DNA from: UBA4644 sp900555855
GTDB lineage: Bacteria > Bacillota > Clostridia > Oscillospirales > Butyricicoccaceae
Assembly: GCA_052289195.1 (NCBI GenBank)
Contig: DAWAJD010000002.1
Location: forward strand, 34,533-98,532
Reading direction: 5' to 3'
DNA: 64,000 nucleotides
Below are positions 7,757-15,055 of this stretch, one piece after another (the stretch's first letter is position 1; each line of letters opens with the position of its first letter). Position numbers and translations under genes: made by a program. Below the pieces are notes generated by a model that was given only the letters and a program-made list of their open reading frames with translations, was not told the origin of the DNA and ran no database searches.

Positions 7757-8265
7757 CGGACTATATCGTGCCGCTGATCGTGGCCTTCACGCTGATCTAT
7801 GGGCTTTGCCGGGGCGTGGATCTCTACGACGCGCTGATCTGCGGTATGCGCTCCGGCCTGCGGGTGTGCGTCCAGATCTTTCCCGCGGTGCTTACCATGC
7901 TGGTGGCCATCAGCATGCTCCGGGAGAGCGGCGCCATCGCCCTGTTTTCCCATGCGCTGGCCCCCATTCTGCGGCCGCTGGGCATTCCGGAGGAATGTCT
8001 GCCGCTGGCGCTGCTGCGGCCCTTTTCCGGCAGCGGGGCGCTGTCGGTGGGCGCATCCGTCATCGCCCAAACCGGGCCGGACAGCACGGCCGGACGGATC
8101 GCCGCCGTCATGCTGGGCAGCAGCGAGACCAGCTTCTATACCATCGCCGTCTATTCCGCCTGTCTCGGCCTGAAAAACACCCGCTACACCCTGCCCGCGG
8201 CGCTCTGCGCCGATCTGGCGGCCTTTCTCATGTCCGGCGTGGCGGTGCGGCTGCTGATGCGCTGA
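7753..8265 (+). CDS. spmB: Spore maturation protein B
   Basis: 170 residues, membrane protein of the Gate domain family; partner of SpmA. Typical stretches are PFSGSGALSVGASVI and SETSFYTIAVYSACLGLKNTRYTLPAAL. The ATG at 7753 overlaps the spmA stop by 4 nt. A hairpin (8267-8291) with a poor T-run follows the gene. Confidence 0.93.
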   Translation: MTDYIVPLIVAFTLIYGLCRGVDLYDALICGMRSGLRVCVQIFPAVLTMLVAISMLRESGAIALFSHALAPILRPLGIPEECLPLALLRPFSGSGALSVGASVIAQTGPDSTAGRIAAVMLGSSETSFYTIAVYSACLGLKNTRYTLPAALCADLAAFLMSGVAVRLLMR

Positions 8266-8266
8266 A

Positions 8267-8291
8267 GGCGCGGAGGGTGTTCCTCCGCGCC
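8267..8291 (+). terminator. Hairpin after spmB
   Basis: A 10-bp stem GGCGCGGAGG / CCTCCGCGCC with a 5-nt loop directly follows the spmB stop. The downstream sequence has few T, so it is a weak intrinsic terminator or a convergence barrier towards the ABC-F gene. Confidence 0.5.
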
Positions 8292-8295
8292 TGCT

Positions 8296-9804
8296 TCATG
8301 TTTGCCGGATCAGGCCGGTCTCCGTGAGCGCATACACCTGCTGGCAGACCTCCTCCAGATAGCTCCGGTCATGAGAGACACTGACGATGGCGCCGCCGAA
8401 CTCCGCCAGTGCGCCGCGCACCACCGGGCCGGAAAGGGGACTGAAATTGCGGGTGGGCTCATCCAGCAGCAGAACATCTGCCCGCCGCAGCACCATATCC
8501 AGCAGCAGGACCTTGGCCCGCTGTCCGCCGGACAAGGCCGAGAGGGGGCAGGTCATCTCCTCATGGGTAAAGCGCAGACTGCCCAGCCGCGTCCGCGCCT
8601 GCGTGATGCTCTCCTTATCACCCATTGGCGCAAGATACTCCGTGGCAGAGCATCCATCCGGCAGGACCTCGCTGTAATTTTGCGGCATATAGCCCAGCGT
8701 GATGTCCCGCCGGGTCAGAAGCGACTGCCGCAGCGCCGCCAGCAGGGTGGACTTGCCTGCGCCGTTTTTTCCTGTGATGCCGATGTGTCCGCCGCCCTTG
8801 ACCTGCAGCAGGATGTCCCGTGCCAGCACCCGGTCGCCCCGCCGCAGCTCCGGCAGGGAAAAATCCACCGTCAGCTTGCCCGCCGGAAGCCGGACCGCCG
8901 GATCGAAGCGGGCCACGATGGCCTCTTCCTCCTCCGGGAAATCCAGAAACGCCTCTTTTTCCCGCGCAAAGCGCCGTTCCATGGAGAGGACCGAATGCAT
9001 CTTCTTTTTCAGCAGCCGTCCGCCGCTGGGGTCCTGCCGGGAAATAGCGCCCTGGGCCTGCTCCACCTTCTGGTAGATCTGCCGCCAGCGCTCCAGCTGG
9101 CGGTCGTAATCGTCCCGCTGCTTTTGGGCCACCTGCGCCTGATGCGCAAAGCTGCCGCGGCGGAAGGCCAGATAGTCGTCATAGCCCGCCCGGGTCACCG
9201 TAGCCCGGCAGCGGCTCTTGCGGATCAGCTGCTCCAGATGGACGATGCGGGTGGCCGTCCGGCGGATCAGCGTCTCGTCGTGGGAGATGTAAAGCACCGG
9301 CAGCCGCGTCCGCTGCAAAAAGCCCTCCAGCCATTCCAGCGTTTCGATATCCAGATCGTTGGTCGGCTCATCCAGCAGCAGAAGATCCGGCTCTGCGCAG
9401 AGCAGCCCGGCCAGCTGCACCTTGACCTTTTCCCCGCCGGAAAGCGTCCCCATGGGCCGCCGGGAAAGCAACAGCTCCCAGCAAAGGCCCAGCTCCTCCG
9501 GCAGCTGGGGATGGGCATAAAGGCCCTCCGCCGGCACCAGCTCGCACACCGGCGTCTCCCAAAGGAATGCCGGCAGCGTCTGGGGCAGGTAGGCCGGTCT
9601 TCCCCGGCAGATCACCCGGCCCTCGCCATGGCAATACTCCGCCGTCAGGGCGGGATCGTAAAGATATTTCAGCAGCGTGGACTTGCCGTTGCCCTCCTCG
9701 CCGATGATGACCGCCTTGTCCCCCGGCAGCAGAGACATGGAGAAATGCTCCAGCAGGGGCCGGCCGTCCTGCTTCAGCCAAAGGCTGAGATTTTGTATTT
9801 CCAA
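8296..9804 (-). CDS. ABC-F family ATPase (ribosome protection or translation factor type)
   Basis: 502 residues with two ABC domains and no membrane segments. Domain 1: Walker A GEEGNGKS (35-42), LSGGE (121-125), LLLLDEPTNDLD (141-152). Domain 2: GKNGAGKS (345-352), LSGGQ (424-428), LLLDEPTRNFSPLSGP (445-460). The linker between them (about 190-310) is long and basic, like antibiotic-resistance ABC-F proteins that protect ribosomes from macrolides, lincosamides, pleuromutilins or streptogramins; the exact drug cannot be read. The best start is TTG 9804, 7 nt after AAAGGAGG. A transcription attenuator with a tiny upstream reading frame precedes it, as known for inducible ABC-F resistance genes. 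Confidence 0.88.
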   Translation of the reverse strand: MEIQNLSLWLKQDGRPLLEHFSMSLLPGDKAVIIGEEGNGKSTLLKYLYDPALTAEYCHGEGRVICRGRPAYLPQTLPAFLWETPVCELVPAEGLYAHPQLPEELGLCWELLLSRRPMGTLSGGEKVKVQLAGLLCAEPDLLLLDEPTNDLDIETLEWLEGFLQRTRLPVLYISHDETLIRRTATRIVHLEQLIRKSRCRATVTRAGYDDYLAFRRGSFAHQAQVAQKQRDDYDRQLERWRQIYQKVEQAQGAISRQDPSGGRLLKKKMHSVLSMERRFAREKEAFLDFPEEEEAIVARFDPAVRLPAGKLTVDFSLPELRRGDRVLARDILLQVKGGGHIGITGKNGAGKSTLLAALRQSLLTRRDITLGYMPQNYSEVLPDGCSATEYLAPMGDKESITQARTRLGSLRFTHEEMTCPLSALSGGQRAKVLLLDMVLRRADVLLLDEPTRNFSPLSGPVVRGALAEFGGAIVSVSHDRSYLEEVCQQVYALTETGLIRQT

Positions 9805-9827
9805 TGCAGCGCCTCCTTTTTCAAACA

Positions 9828-9866
9828 AAAAAGCTTCCGTCCCGGCGTTGCCCTCCGGACGGAAGC
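9828..9866 (-). promoter_or_regulatory. Transcription attenuator in the ABC-F leader
   Basis: On the minus strand a 10-bp perfect stem (GCTTCCGTCC / GGACGGAAGC, 14-nt loop) is followed by six T, ending about 25 nt before the TTG start and just ahead of its ribosome site. A terminator inside the leader rather than after a gene implies conditional read-through. An upstream leader segment (9942-9952) can pair, with one mismatch, with the loop sequence at 9846-9856 and could act as the antiterminator arm. Confidence 0.75.
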
Positions 9867-10004
9867 TGAAAAGCGCGCAAAAAGCCCATTTTGGCACGAA
9901 AAACACAAAACGGCAAACACGACCTTCTTCAGCCACCGAATGGACGGCAACGAAACAAAGCCCACCCTGTGAGCTCTGGCCGGTTTACCATTCATTCCGT
10001 GTCT

Positions 10005-10016
10005 TTAGTCGTGCAT
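10005..10016 (-). CDS. Three-codon upstream reading frame (Met-His-Asp) in the ABC-F leader
   Basis: ATG-CAC-GAC-TAA lies 5 nt after a good ribosome site (AAAGAGGTG) and about 25 nt after the predicted transcription start. It is too short to make a protein; ribosome occupancy here would be the sensor for the attenuator. A second candidate leader frame of 73 codons begins at ATG 9995 with a poor ribosome site and runs past the terminator. Confidence 0.5.
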   Translation of the reverse strand: MHD

Positions 10017-10046
10017 TGCCGCACCTCTTTCTCTGCGTTTGGTTTC

Positions 10047-10075
10047 ATTCTACCACAGTTTCCCGCAGCCTGCAA
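10047..10075 (-). promoter_or_regulatory. Promoter of the ABC-F gene
   Basis: Minus strand TTGCAG (10070-10075), 17-nt spacer, TAGAAT (10047-10052). It sits within the end of the TspO gene and gives an untranslated leader of about 235 nt. Confidence 0.7.
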
Positions 10076-10078
10076 GCC

Positions 10079-10549
10079 CTATTTTCGCAGCAGCGCCCCG
10101 GCGGCATTGAGATAGCCCGCAAAGGCCACCCACAGGGCGTAGGGGATCTGCAGGTCCCCCGCCCGCCGGTCCACCCGGCGGAAGGCCGCGATCATCCAGA
10201 GGATGACGGCTTCCAGCGCCACCAAAATGGCAAAGGCCGCCCAGGCAAGCTCCAGCCGGAAAAACACCGGCGACCAGGCGGCGTTCAGCAGAAGCTGCAG
10301 GCCGTAAGGCTCCAGCGCCCGGCTCCAGCCGGCCTTTTTCCAGACCAGCCAGGCGGAAACGCCCATCAGCCCATACAGCACCGTCCACACCACCGGAAAA
10401 AGCCAGCCCGGCGGCGAGAGCGGCGGCTTGGGCAGGGCGGCATAGCGGTCCATGGCCGCCTTCCCCGTCAGCAGATAGGAGAGCCCGCCCACGGCAAAGA
10501 CGATCAGCAGGCTCAGCGCCAGCGGCCAACCTTGTTGTTTTGATCTCAA
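10079..10549 (-). CDS. TspO/MBR family protein
   Basis: About 156 residues with five predicted membrane helices. The family signature is clear: PKPPLSPPGWLFPVVWTVLY, then LNAAWSPVFF and PYALWVAFAGYLN. TspO proteins bind porphyrins and cholesterol-like ligands and are linked to tetrapyrrole and stress responses; the bacterial role is unsettled. I favour TTG 10549 (9 nt after GAAGGGGGCG); an ATG at 10603 would add 18 residues but lies before a hairpin. The ribosome site is buried in the 3' arm of that hairpin (10557-10591), which may restrain translation. Confidence 0.88.
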   Translation of the reverse strand: MRSKQQGWPLALSLLIVFAVGGLSYLLTGKAAMDRYAALPKPPLSPPGWLFPVVWTVLYGLMGVSAWLVWKKAGWSRALEPYGLQLLLNAAWSPVFFRLELAWAAFAILVALEAVILWMIAAFRRVDRRAGDLQIPYALWVAFAGYLNAAGALLRK

Positions 10550-10556
10550 AAAGCTC

Positions 10557-10591
10557 GCCCCCTTCTCCTGTATTGTGTGAGAGAAGGGGGC
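10557..10591 (-). promoter_or_regulatory. Hairpin between rqcH and the TspO gene covering the TspO ribosome site
   Basis: An 11-bp stem (GCCCCCTTCTC / GAGAAGGGGGC, 13-nt loop) lies right after the rqcH stop. Its 3' arm is the likely ribosome binding site of the TspO gene and five T follow a few nt later. It may be a weak terminator, a translation-blocking hairpin, or both. Confidence 0.55.
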
Positions 10592-10612
10592 AAAAGATTC
10601 CAAAAAAAGCAG

Positions 10613-12292
10613 TTATTTCTCCTCCGGCAGCGCCGGAGCGGCCAGAATGGTTTGAAATTCAAAATAGTTCACCATGCCGGGCCGGGCGCCCTGGGGCTTT
10701 TTCACCCGGCGGACCTGGGTATAGTCCACCGCGACCCGAGGCTGGCCAGCAACGCTGCTGTAATAAGCCGCGATGCCCGCCGCCTGCTCCAGCGCCAGCT
10801 TCGATGGCTGCTGCCCTTGGGTCAGCAGGACCACATGGCTGCCGGGCACATTGCGGGCATGGAACCAAAGATCCGTTTTGGCGGCGCGCCGATGGGTCAG
10901 CTCATCGTTTTCCCGATTGCTGCGGCCACAAAGGACGGTCAGCCCGCCATCTACAGTAAACGCCCGGGGATGGAAGAGGGCGGGCTTTGGCTTGCGCCGG
11001 CCCTTTTCCGTGGGACGCAGATAGCCCGCCTGCATCAGCTCCTCCCGGATCTCCCGGATCTGGGCGGCATCGCCGGCGGAGGACAGGGTGTAAAGCACCG
11101 CCTCCACATATTCCAGCTCCTCCTGTCCCAAGGCGATCTGCCGGCGCAGGGCTTCCTCCGCCCGCTTCAGGCGGGTGTATTTGGAAAAGAGCCGCTGGGC
11201 GTTTTCCTGGGGCGAAAGCTGGGGATCCAGCTCCACCCGCACCTGCGGCAGGGCAGGGTCGAAATAATCCGTCAGCTCCACGCTTTTCATGCCCGGACGG
11301 ATGGCATAGAGATTGGCGGTGATCAGATCGGCGGTGCGCTTGAGGGCTTCCCGTTCCTCCGCCTGCAAAAGCTCCTGCTTCTGCCCCGCCAGCTTGCGCT
11401 GCAGCCGGTTGCGCCGGGTGGTCATGGTCTTGACAATGCTGCCGTTCAGCGCCCGCAGATCCTCCTTTTTCGTCTGTTCCCGATAAAAATCATCCAACAT
11501 TGCGGAAAAAGAATCACATTTTATACACTTTGTATTGGGATCCTGTCGAATTTCCAGTGCAGCGACCTCCCTGCTGCCGTCGCTTTTTTCCAGCAGCCAG
11601 GGCTCCGGCTCCGCCGTTTGCAGGGCCAGCAGCTCTGCCGCCGTTCCCTCCGGCGAGCCGCCCCGGAGGATCATCTCCCTGGCGATGCGGGGCGAAAGCC
11701 CGCCAATGCGCTCACAAAGGGTTACGGGATCCTCCCGGCAGGCCCGGCAAAGCTCTGTCAGCTGCCCCGCGGAAAGGCTCCAAAGAGAGGGCTTATCCTG
11801 CCGCAGCGGCAGGCGATAGCGCAGGCCGGGCTGCACCGCCCGCTCCGAGGTCTCGTAGCTTGCGGCGTGGGTGCAGGCAATGATGATGTCTCCCGGCCCA
11901 ACCAGGATCAGATTGGTCATCCGGCCCATCATCTCGCAGATCAGCCGCTTTTCCGCCGCTACGCCCAGCTCGTCCAGCGCTGTAAAGCGCAGCTCCAGCA
12001 GACGCTCGTGCTCCGGCTGGGTCACGCTGAGGATCCGGCCGCCGGCCATCTGCTTGCGCAGCAGCATACAGAGCATGGGCGGCGTCTCCGGATTATCAAA
12101 TTTTTCCTGGGTCAGGTGGACTCTGGCGGCGTTTCCGGCGCACAAAAGCAGCCGCACATTGCCCTCCGCCGCCCGCAGATGCAGGACGATGCGGTCCCGC
12201 CGGGGCATGGTGACCTTATCCACCCGCGCCCCCGCCAGACGGCGGTCCAGCTCGGCGGCCAGCCCCGCAATGATCAGGGTATCAAGCGCCAT
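10613..12292 (-). CDS. rqcH: Ribosome quality control protein RqcH (NFACT family)
   Basis: 559 residues, full length. The N-terminal NFACT-N domain begins MALDTLIIAGLAAELDRRL, a coiled-coil region spans about 280-430, and the C-terminal NFACT-R domain has DLWFHARNVPGSHVVL. RqcH binds obstructed 50S subunits carrying peptidyl-tRNA and adds alanine tails that mark the chain for decay. Older annotations call it a fibronectin-binding protein (FbpA). It overlaps the end of trmK by 11 nt, so the two form one transcript. Confidence 0.94.
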   Translation of the reverse strand: MALDTLIIAGLAAELDRRLAGARVDKVTMPRRDRIVLHLRAAEGNVRLLLCAGNAARVHLTQEKFDNPETPPMLCMLLRKQMAGGRILSVTQPEHERLLELRFTALDELGVAAEKRLICEMMGRMTNLILVGPGDIIIACTHAASYETSERAVQPGLRYRLPLRQDKPSLWSLSAGQLTELCRACREDPVTLCERIGGLSPRIAREMILRGGSPEGTAAELLALQTAEPEPWLLEKSDGSREVAALEIRQDPNTKCIKCDSFSAMLDDFYREQTKKEDLRALNGSIVKTMTTRRNRLQRKLAGQKQELLQAEEREALKRTADLITANLYAIRPGMKSVELTDYFDPALPQVRVELDPQLSPQENAQRLFSKYTRLKRAEEALRRQIALGQEELEYVEAVLYTLSSAGDAAQIREIREELMQAGYLRPTEKGRRKPKPALFHPRAFTVDGGLTVLCGRSNRENDELTHRRAAKTDLWFHARNVPGSHVVLLTQGQQPSKLALEQAAGIAAYYSSVAGQPRVAVDYTQVRRVKKPQGARPGMVNYFEFQTILAAPALPEEK

Positions 12293-12947
12293 GGCTCCAT
12301 TCCTCCAGTCGTTTCAAGATCGCGTCCTCCTCCCGGGTGGGGAGCCCCGCCTGCCGCTTTCCCGCCGCGGCCCGCTGCCATTTTTCCCGTTCCTTTTCCA
12401 AAAAGGCGGGAAACAGCGGGTCCTGCGCCAGCAGATCGGTAAAGAGATAAGCATTGTTTTCTCCCATCGGCGGTTCGCCGCCCCTTGCCTGCAGCAGCGT
12501 GTAAAGCCGTCCGCCCTCCCGGGCAAGGCCCTCCCGCTCCACGGTATAGCCGTTTTCCGCCAGAAAGCGGCGCAGCCGTTCGCCGTGGGTCATGGGCTGC
12601 AGCACCAGCCGGTGCCGCCCGTCTCCCGTCCAGGGGGCGGCCTGCAGGATGGATGCCATCAGCTCGCCGCCCATCCCGCAGATCACCACCGTATCCGCGT
12701 CCTCCGGCGAAAAGCTCTCCAGCCCGGGGCAGAGCACCGTGCGGATCCGCTCCGTCTCCCCCATCTGCCGGATATGCTCTCTGGCGGCCGCCAGCGGGCC
12801 GGGCCGCAGATCGGAGGCCCAGGCCAGCTCCACGCCCTGCCGCACCAGCGCGATGCAGAGATAGGCATGGTCGCAGCCCACATCAATGACCCGCCGGCTC
12901 CCCCGGCAGTATTCCGCCGCCAGCGCCAGTCTGGGCGTCAGCTCCAT
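12282..12947 (-). CDS. trmK: tRNA (adenine-22-N1)-methyltransferase
   Basis: 221 residues. A class I SAM-dependent methyltransferase with the TrmK pattern: LTPRLALAAEYCRGSRRVIDVGCDHAYL (SAM site VGCDHAYL), then VICGMGGELM and LVLQPMTH. It makes m1A22 in tRNA. ATG 12947 has AAAAAAGGAGGAGG upstream. The gene is the first of a trmK-rqcH pair. Confidence 0.93.
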   Translation of the reverse strand: MELTPRLALAAEYCRGSRRVIDVGCDHAYLCIALVRQGVELAWASDLRPGPLAAAREHIRQMGETERIRTVLCPGLESFSPEDADTVVICGMGGELMASILQAAPWTGDGRHRLVLQPMTHGERLRRFLAENGYTVEREGLAREGGRLYTLLQARGGEPPMGENNAYLFTDLLAQDPLFPAFLEKEREKWQRAAAGKRQAGLPTREEDAILKRLEEWSHGA

Positions 12948-12974
12948 CGGCTCCTCCTCCTTTTTTATGACGAT

Positions 12975-13008
12975 AAAAAGCAAACCAGGGGCAGGCCCCC
13001 TGGTTTGC
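12975..13008 (-). terminator. Terminator of the DUF1858 gene
   Basis: Minus strand stem GCAAACCAGGGG / CCCCTGGTTTGC (12980-12991 with 12997-13008) followed by CTTTTTATC. It lies 24 nt after the DUF1858 stop. Confidence 0.85.
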
Positions 13009-13032
13009 ACAGCGATCTGCCGTATTCCCGCC

Positions 13033-13242
13033 TTACTGCTTGGTGGCCAGGAACTCGTTGATCTTCTTCACCAGCGCGTCGGCATCGGTGCCGTGGACGG
13101 CGCAGGCCTCGGCAACGCTCTCCATCCGTGAATGGGGGCAGCCAAGGCAGCCCATGCCGATCTCGAAGAAGAACTGCGCGGTCTCGATATCATGATCCAG
13201 AATATCGCCGATCAGGCTGTCTTTGGTAACGGTCATTTGCAT
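13033..13242 (-). CDS. DUF1858 domain protein
   Basis: 69 residues, essentially one DUF1858 domain (VTKDSLIGDILDHDIETAQFF) with Cys32 and Cys35 in GMGCLGCPHS. Databases describe this as a redox-disulfide domain often fused or adjacent to hybrid cluster proteins; no such partner is nearby. ATG 13242 follows AGGAGG by 4 nt, with a second ATG two codons on. Monocistronic, ending in a terminator. Confidence 0.9.
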   Translation of the reverse strand: MQMTVTKDSLIGDILDHDIETAQFFFEIGMGCLGCPHSRMESVAEACAVHGTDADALVKKINEFLATKQ

Positions 13243-13323
13243 GTTTCCTCCTGTTTTAGTTTTTGACACCATGATTATACAATAGCCTGCCCCGCTTTTC
13301 AACAAAAATTTCAGAAACAGGGC

Positions 13324-13354
13324 AAAAAGAAACGCCGCTTGTGCGGCGTTTCTT
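13324..13354 (-). terminator. Terminator of the zinc-ribbon gene
   Basis: Stem GAAACGCCGC / GCGGCGTTTC with a 4-nt loop (13329-13352) and TTTTT on the minus strand; it lies 22 nt after the stop at 13377. Confidence 0.85.
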
Positions 13355-13376
13355 CACGGTCGATCTATAAAAGGAA

Positions 13377-13655
13377 TCAGGCCTGCTCGCGCATCTTGGC
13401 GAAGCACTCAGAGCAATAGACAGGACGATCCGTCTTGGGCTCGAAGGGGACCTTGGCTTCCTTGCCGCAAGCGGCGCAGGTTGCGGTGAAGTACTCACGG
13501 GGGCCACGGGCCGCCTGTTTTCTTGCGTCACGGCAGGCCTTGCAGCGCTGGGGCTCGTTCTGGAAGCCGCGCTCAGCGTAGAACTCCTGCTCGCCGGCAG
13601 TGAAAACGAATTCCTTGCCGCACTCTTTGCACACTAAAGTCTTGTCTTCGTACAT
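13377..13655 (-). CDS. Zinc-ribbon domain protein (four CxxC pairs)
   Basis: 92 residues. Cys pairs lie at 9/12, 38/41, 60/63 and 81/84, enough for two zinc sites. The layout (VCKECGKEFVFTAGEQEFY then QRCKACRDARK) matches the widespread clostridial 'zinc-ribbon domain-containing' family of unknown role; the second half repeats the motif (CAACGKEAKVPFEP ... YCSECF). ATG 13655 follows AGAGAGG. It lies 55 nt downstream of the SigH-like gene on the same strand and probably shares its transcript. Confidence 0.85.
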   Translation of the reverse strand: MYEDKTLVCKECGKEFVFTAGEQEFYAERGFQNEPQRCKACRDARKQAARGPREYFTATCAACGKEAKVPFEPKTDRPVYCSECFAKMREQA

Positions 13656-13710
13656 GGTAGTTACCTCTCTTTTCCGCGTTGCGGTGATAGTGTTATATGC
13701 GAACAGGCTT

Positions 13711-14253
13711 TCACCTGTTTTCGCCTTGGGATAAATATTGCGCCAGCTTTCGCCGAATCCGCAGGATGGCGTTGCCCACGGATTTTGCTGTACAGCCGAG
13801 ACGCTCTGCGATCTCGCGGACGGAGTATCCTTCCAGGTAGGGAGACAGGACCGATCCTTCAAAATCTGACAATAGGCCTTGCAGCGCAGCTTTGATCTCT
13901 TTTTCCGATTCATTCGCCAAAAGCTGCGTCTCCGGATCGGGCGCTTCCCGGGCCGAAAGGCTCAGCTGCCGCAGCGCGTCTTCCTCCCGCAGGGAGGTCT
14001 TGGCGGAACGGCGGATGGCGTCGTAGAGCTGACGGCGGATGCAGAGGGCTGCATACGCCTCGAAATGGTCGTTTTTTTCGGGGTCATAGCTCCGGATGGC
14101 TTTCAGCAGGCCGATCATGCCCTCCTGATAGAGGTCGTCCTGATCGCCGCCCTGCAGAAAATAGGGCCGCACCAGACGGGAGACCAGACGGGAATACTCC
14201 GCGGCGAAGGCTTCTTCCTCCCGCATCGCGTTTTTTTCCGGCAAAATAGCCAC
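13711..14253 (-). CDS. SigH-like RNA polymerase sigma factor (sigma-70 family)
   Basis: 180 residues with region 2 (RPYFLQGGDQDDLYQEGMIGLLKAIRSYDP) and region 4 (LSDFEGSVLSPYLEGYSVREIAERLGCTAKSVGNAILRIRRKL) but no regions 1 or 3. This closely follows Spo0H/SigH of Bacillus, the sigma factor for early sporulation and transition-state genes; the usual neighbours of sigH (rlmB, secE) are absent, so it may be a paralogue. The start is GTG 14253, 3 nt after AAAGGAGAG. Its promoter has a perfect palindrome just upstream. Confidence 0.85.
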   Translation of the reverse strand: MAILPEKNAMREEEAFAAEYSRLVSRLVRPYFLQGGDQDDLYQEGMIGLLKAIRSYDPEKNDHFEAYAALCIRRQLYDAIRRSAKTSLREEDALRQLSLSAREAPDPETQLLANESEKEIKAALQGLLSDFEGSVLSPYLEGYSVREIAERLGCTAKSVGNAILRIRRKLAQYLSQGENR

Positions 14254-14296
14254 GGTCTCTCCTTTCCGGTCCGCAATGTTTTTCTGCTATAAGGGC

Positions 14297-14344
14297 AGTA
14301 TATCTCTTTCGCACAGGTTTTGTCAAGCAAAAACAATGTTTTTG
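14297..14344 (-). promoter_or_regulatory. Promoter of the SigH-like gene with upstream palindrome
   Basis: Minus strand TTGACA (14321-14326), 18-nt spacer, TATACT (14297-14302). A perfect 17-bp palindrome CAAAAACA-A-TGTTTTTG (14328-14344) abuts the -35 and is a candidate operator. Confidence 0.65.
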
Positions 14345-14377
14345 TTAAACTTGTCCTGAGTTTCTGTGAAATTTGCC

Positions 14378-14836
14378 CTATCGCAACAGCTCATCCGGAT
14401 CCACAGAATGCTCTTCCTTCACGGTGGAGAGGATCAGGATGGTCCTGGTGTTGGAAACGCCGGGCAGCGCCTTCACCGCATTGAGCAGATGCTCCAGACT
14501 CTGGGTGTTGTCTGTCACCACGCGGAGCATGAAATCAAAGTCGCCGGTGATGTAATGACATTCCAGGATCTCCCGGTTTTCCTTCACAAAGGCATGGAAC
14601 CGCTCGTTATATTTCGGATGCTCCAGGCTGACGGAAAGGAAGGCGTTCACATCCTTGCCCGCCTTGGACGAGCTCAGGATGGTGGTATGCTTCACGATCA
14701 GGCCGGAGGCCTCCAGCTTGCGGATCCGCTCGATCACGGCGGAAACCGACATATTTACCTTATCGCTGATGACGCTGGCGTTTTCCCGGGCATTATTGCG
14801 GAGACATTTCAGGATCTTAACATCGATCTCATCCAT
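14378..14836 (-). CDS. Lrp/AsnC family transcriptional regulator
   Basis: 152 residues. N-terminal helix-turn-helix (DEIDVKILKCLRNNARENASVISDKVNMSVSAVIERIRKLE, shown only as landmarks around residues 2-45) and a C-terminal RAM effector-binding domain containing CHYITGDFDFMLRVV. Lrp proteins sense amino acids and regulate their metabolism. No target is adjacent, although the amino-acid fermentation genes further along are plausible ones. ATG 14836 has GGAGGG upstream. Confidence 0.93.
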   Translation of the reverse strand: MDEIDVKILKCLRNNARENASVISDKVNMSVSAVIERIRKLEASGLIVKHTTILSSSKAGKDVNAFLSVSLEHPKYNERFHAFVKENREILECHYITGDFDFMLRVVTDNTQSLEHLLNAVKALPGVSNTRTILILSTVKEEHSVDPDELLR

Positions 14837-14868
14837 AACGCGCCCTCCATTGCAGCATGTGTATTTTG

Positions 14869-14897
14869 ATTATACCTGAATCCCCGAAAAATTTCAA
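14869..14897 (-). promoter_or_regulatory. Promoter of the Lrp-family gene
   Basis: Minus strand TTGAAA (14892-14897), 17-nt spacer, TATAAT (14869-14874), about 30 nt before the ATG. Confidence 0.75.
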
Positions 14898-15002
14898 GCA
14901 AATTTCTGATTGTTAGAAAATATCTTTGACAGGAATTTGCCATTGTGATCTGTTATTCTGCAAAAGCGCTTTTTAACGCTGCGGCGCAGGCCGGCTCCGC
15001 GC

Positions 15003-15030
15003 AAAAAAGCGGCCCGGATCGGGCCGCTTT
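15003..15030 (-). terminator. Terminator of the rpmH-jag operon
   Basis: Minus strand stem AGCGGCCCG / CGGGCCGCT (15008-15028) followed by TTTTTT; 26 nt after the jag stop codon. Confidence 0.88.
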
Positions 15031-15055
15031 CGGATCTGTGCGGTTCTTGTGCGGA

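Noticed and set aside
9774..9995. 73-codon frame in the ABC-F leader as a real gene
   Set aside because: Weak ribosome site, runs across the terminator hairpin and into the ABC-F coding region in another frame; at most a leader frame.
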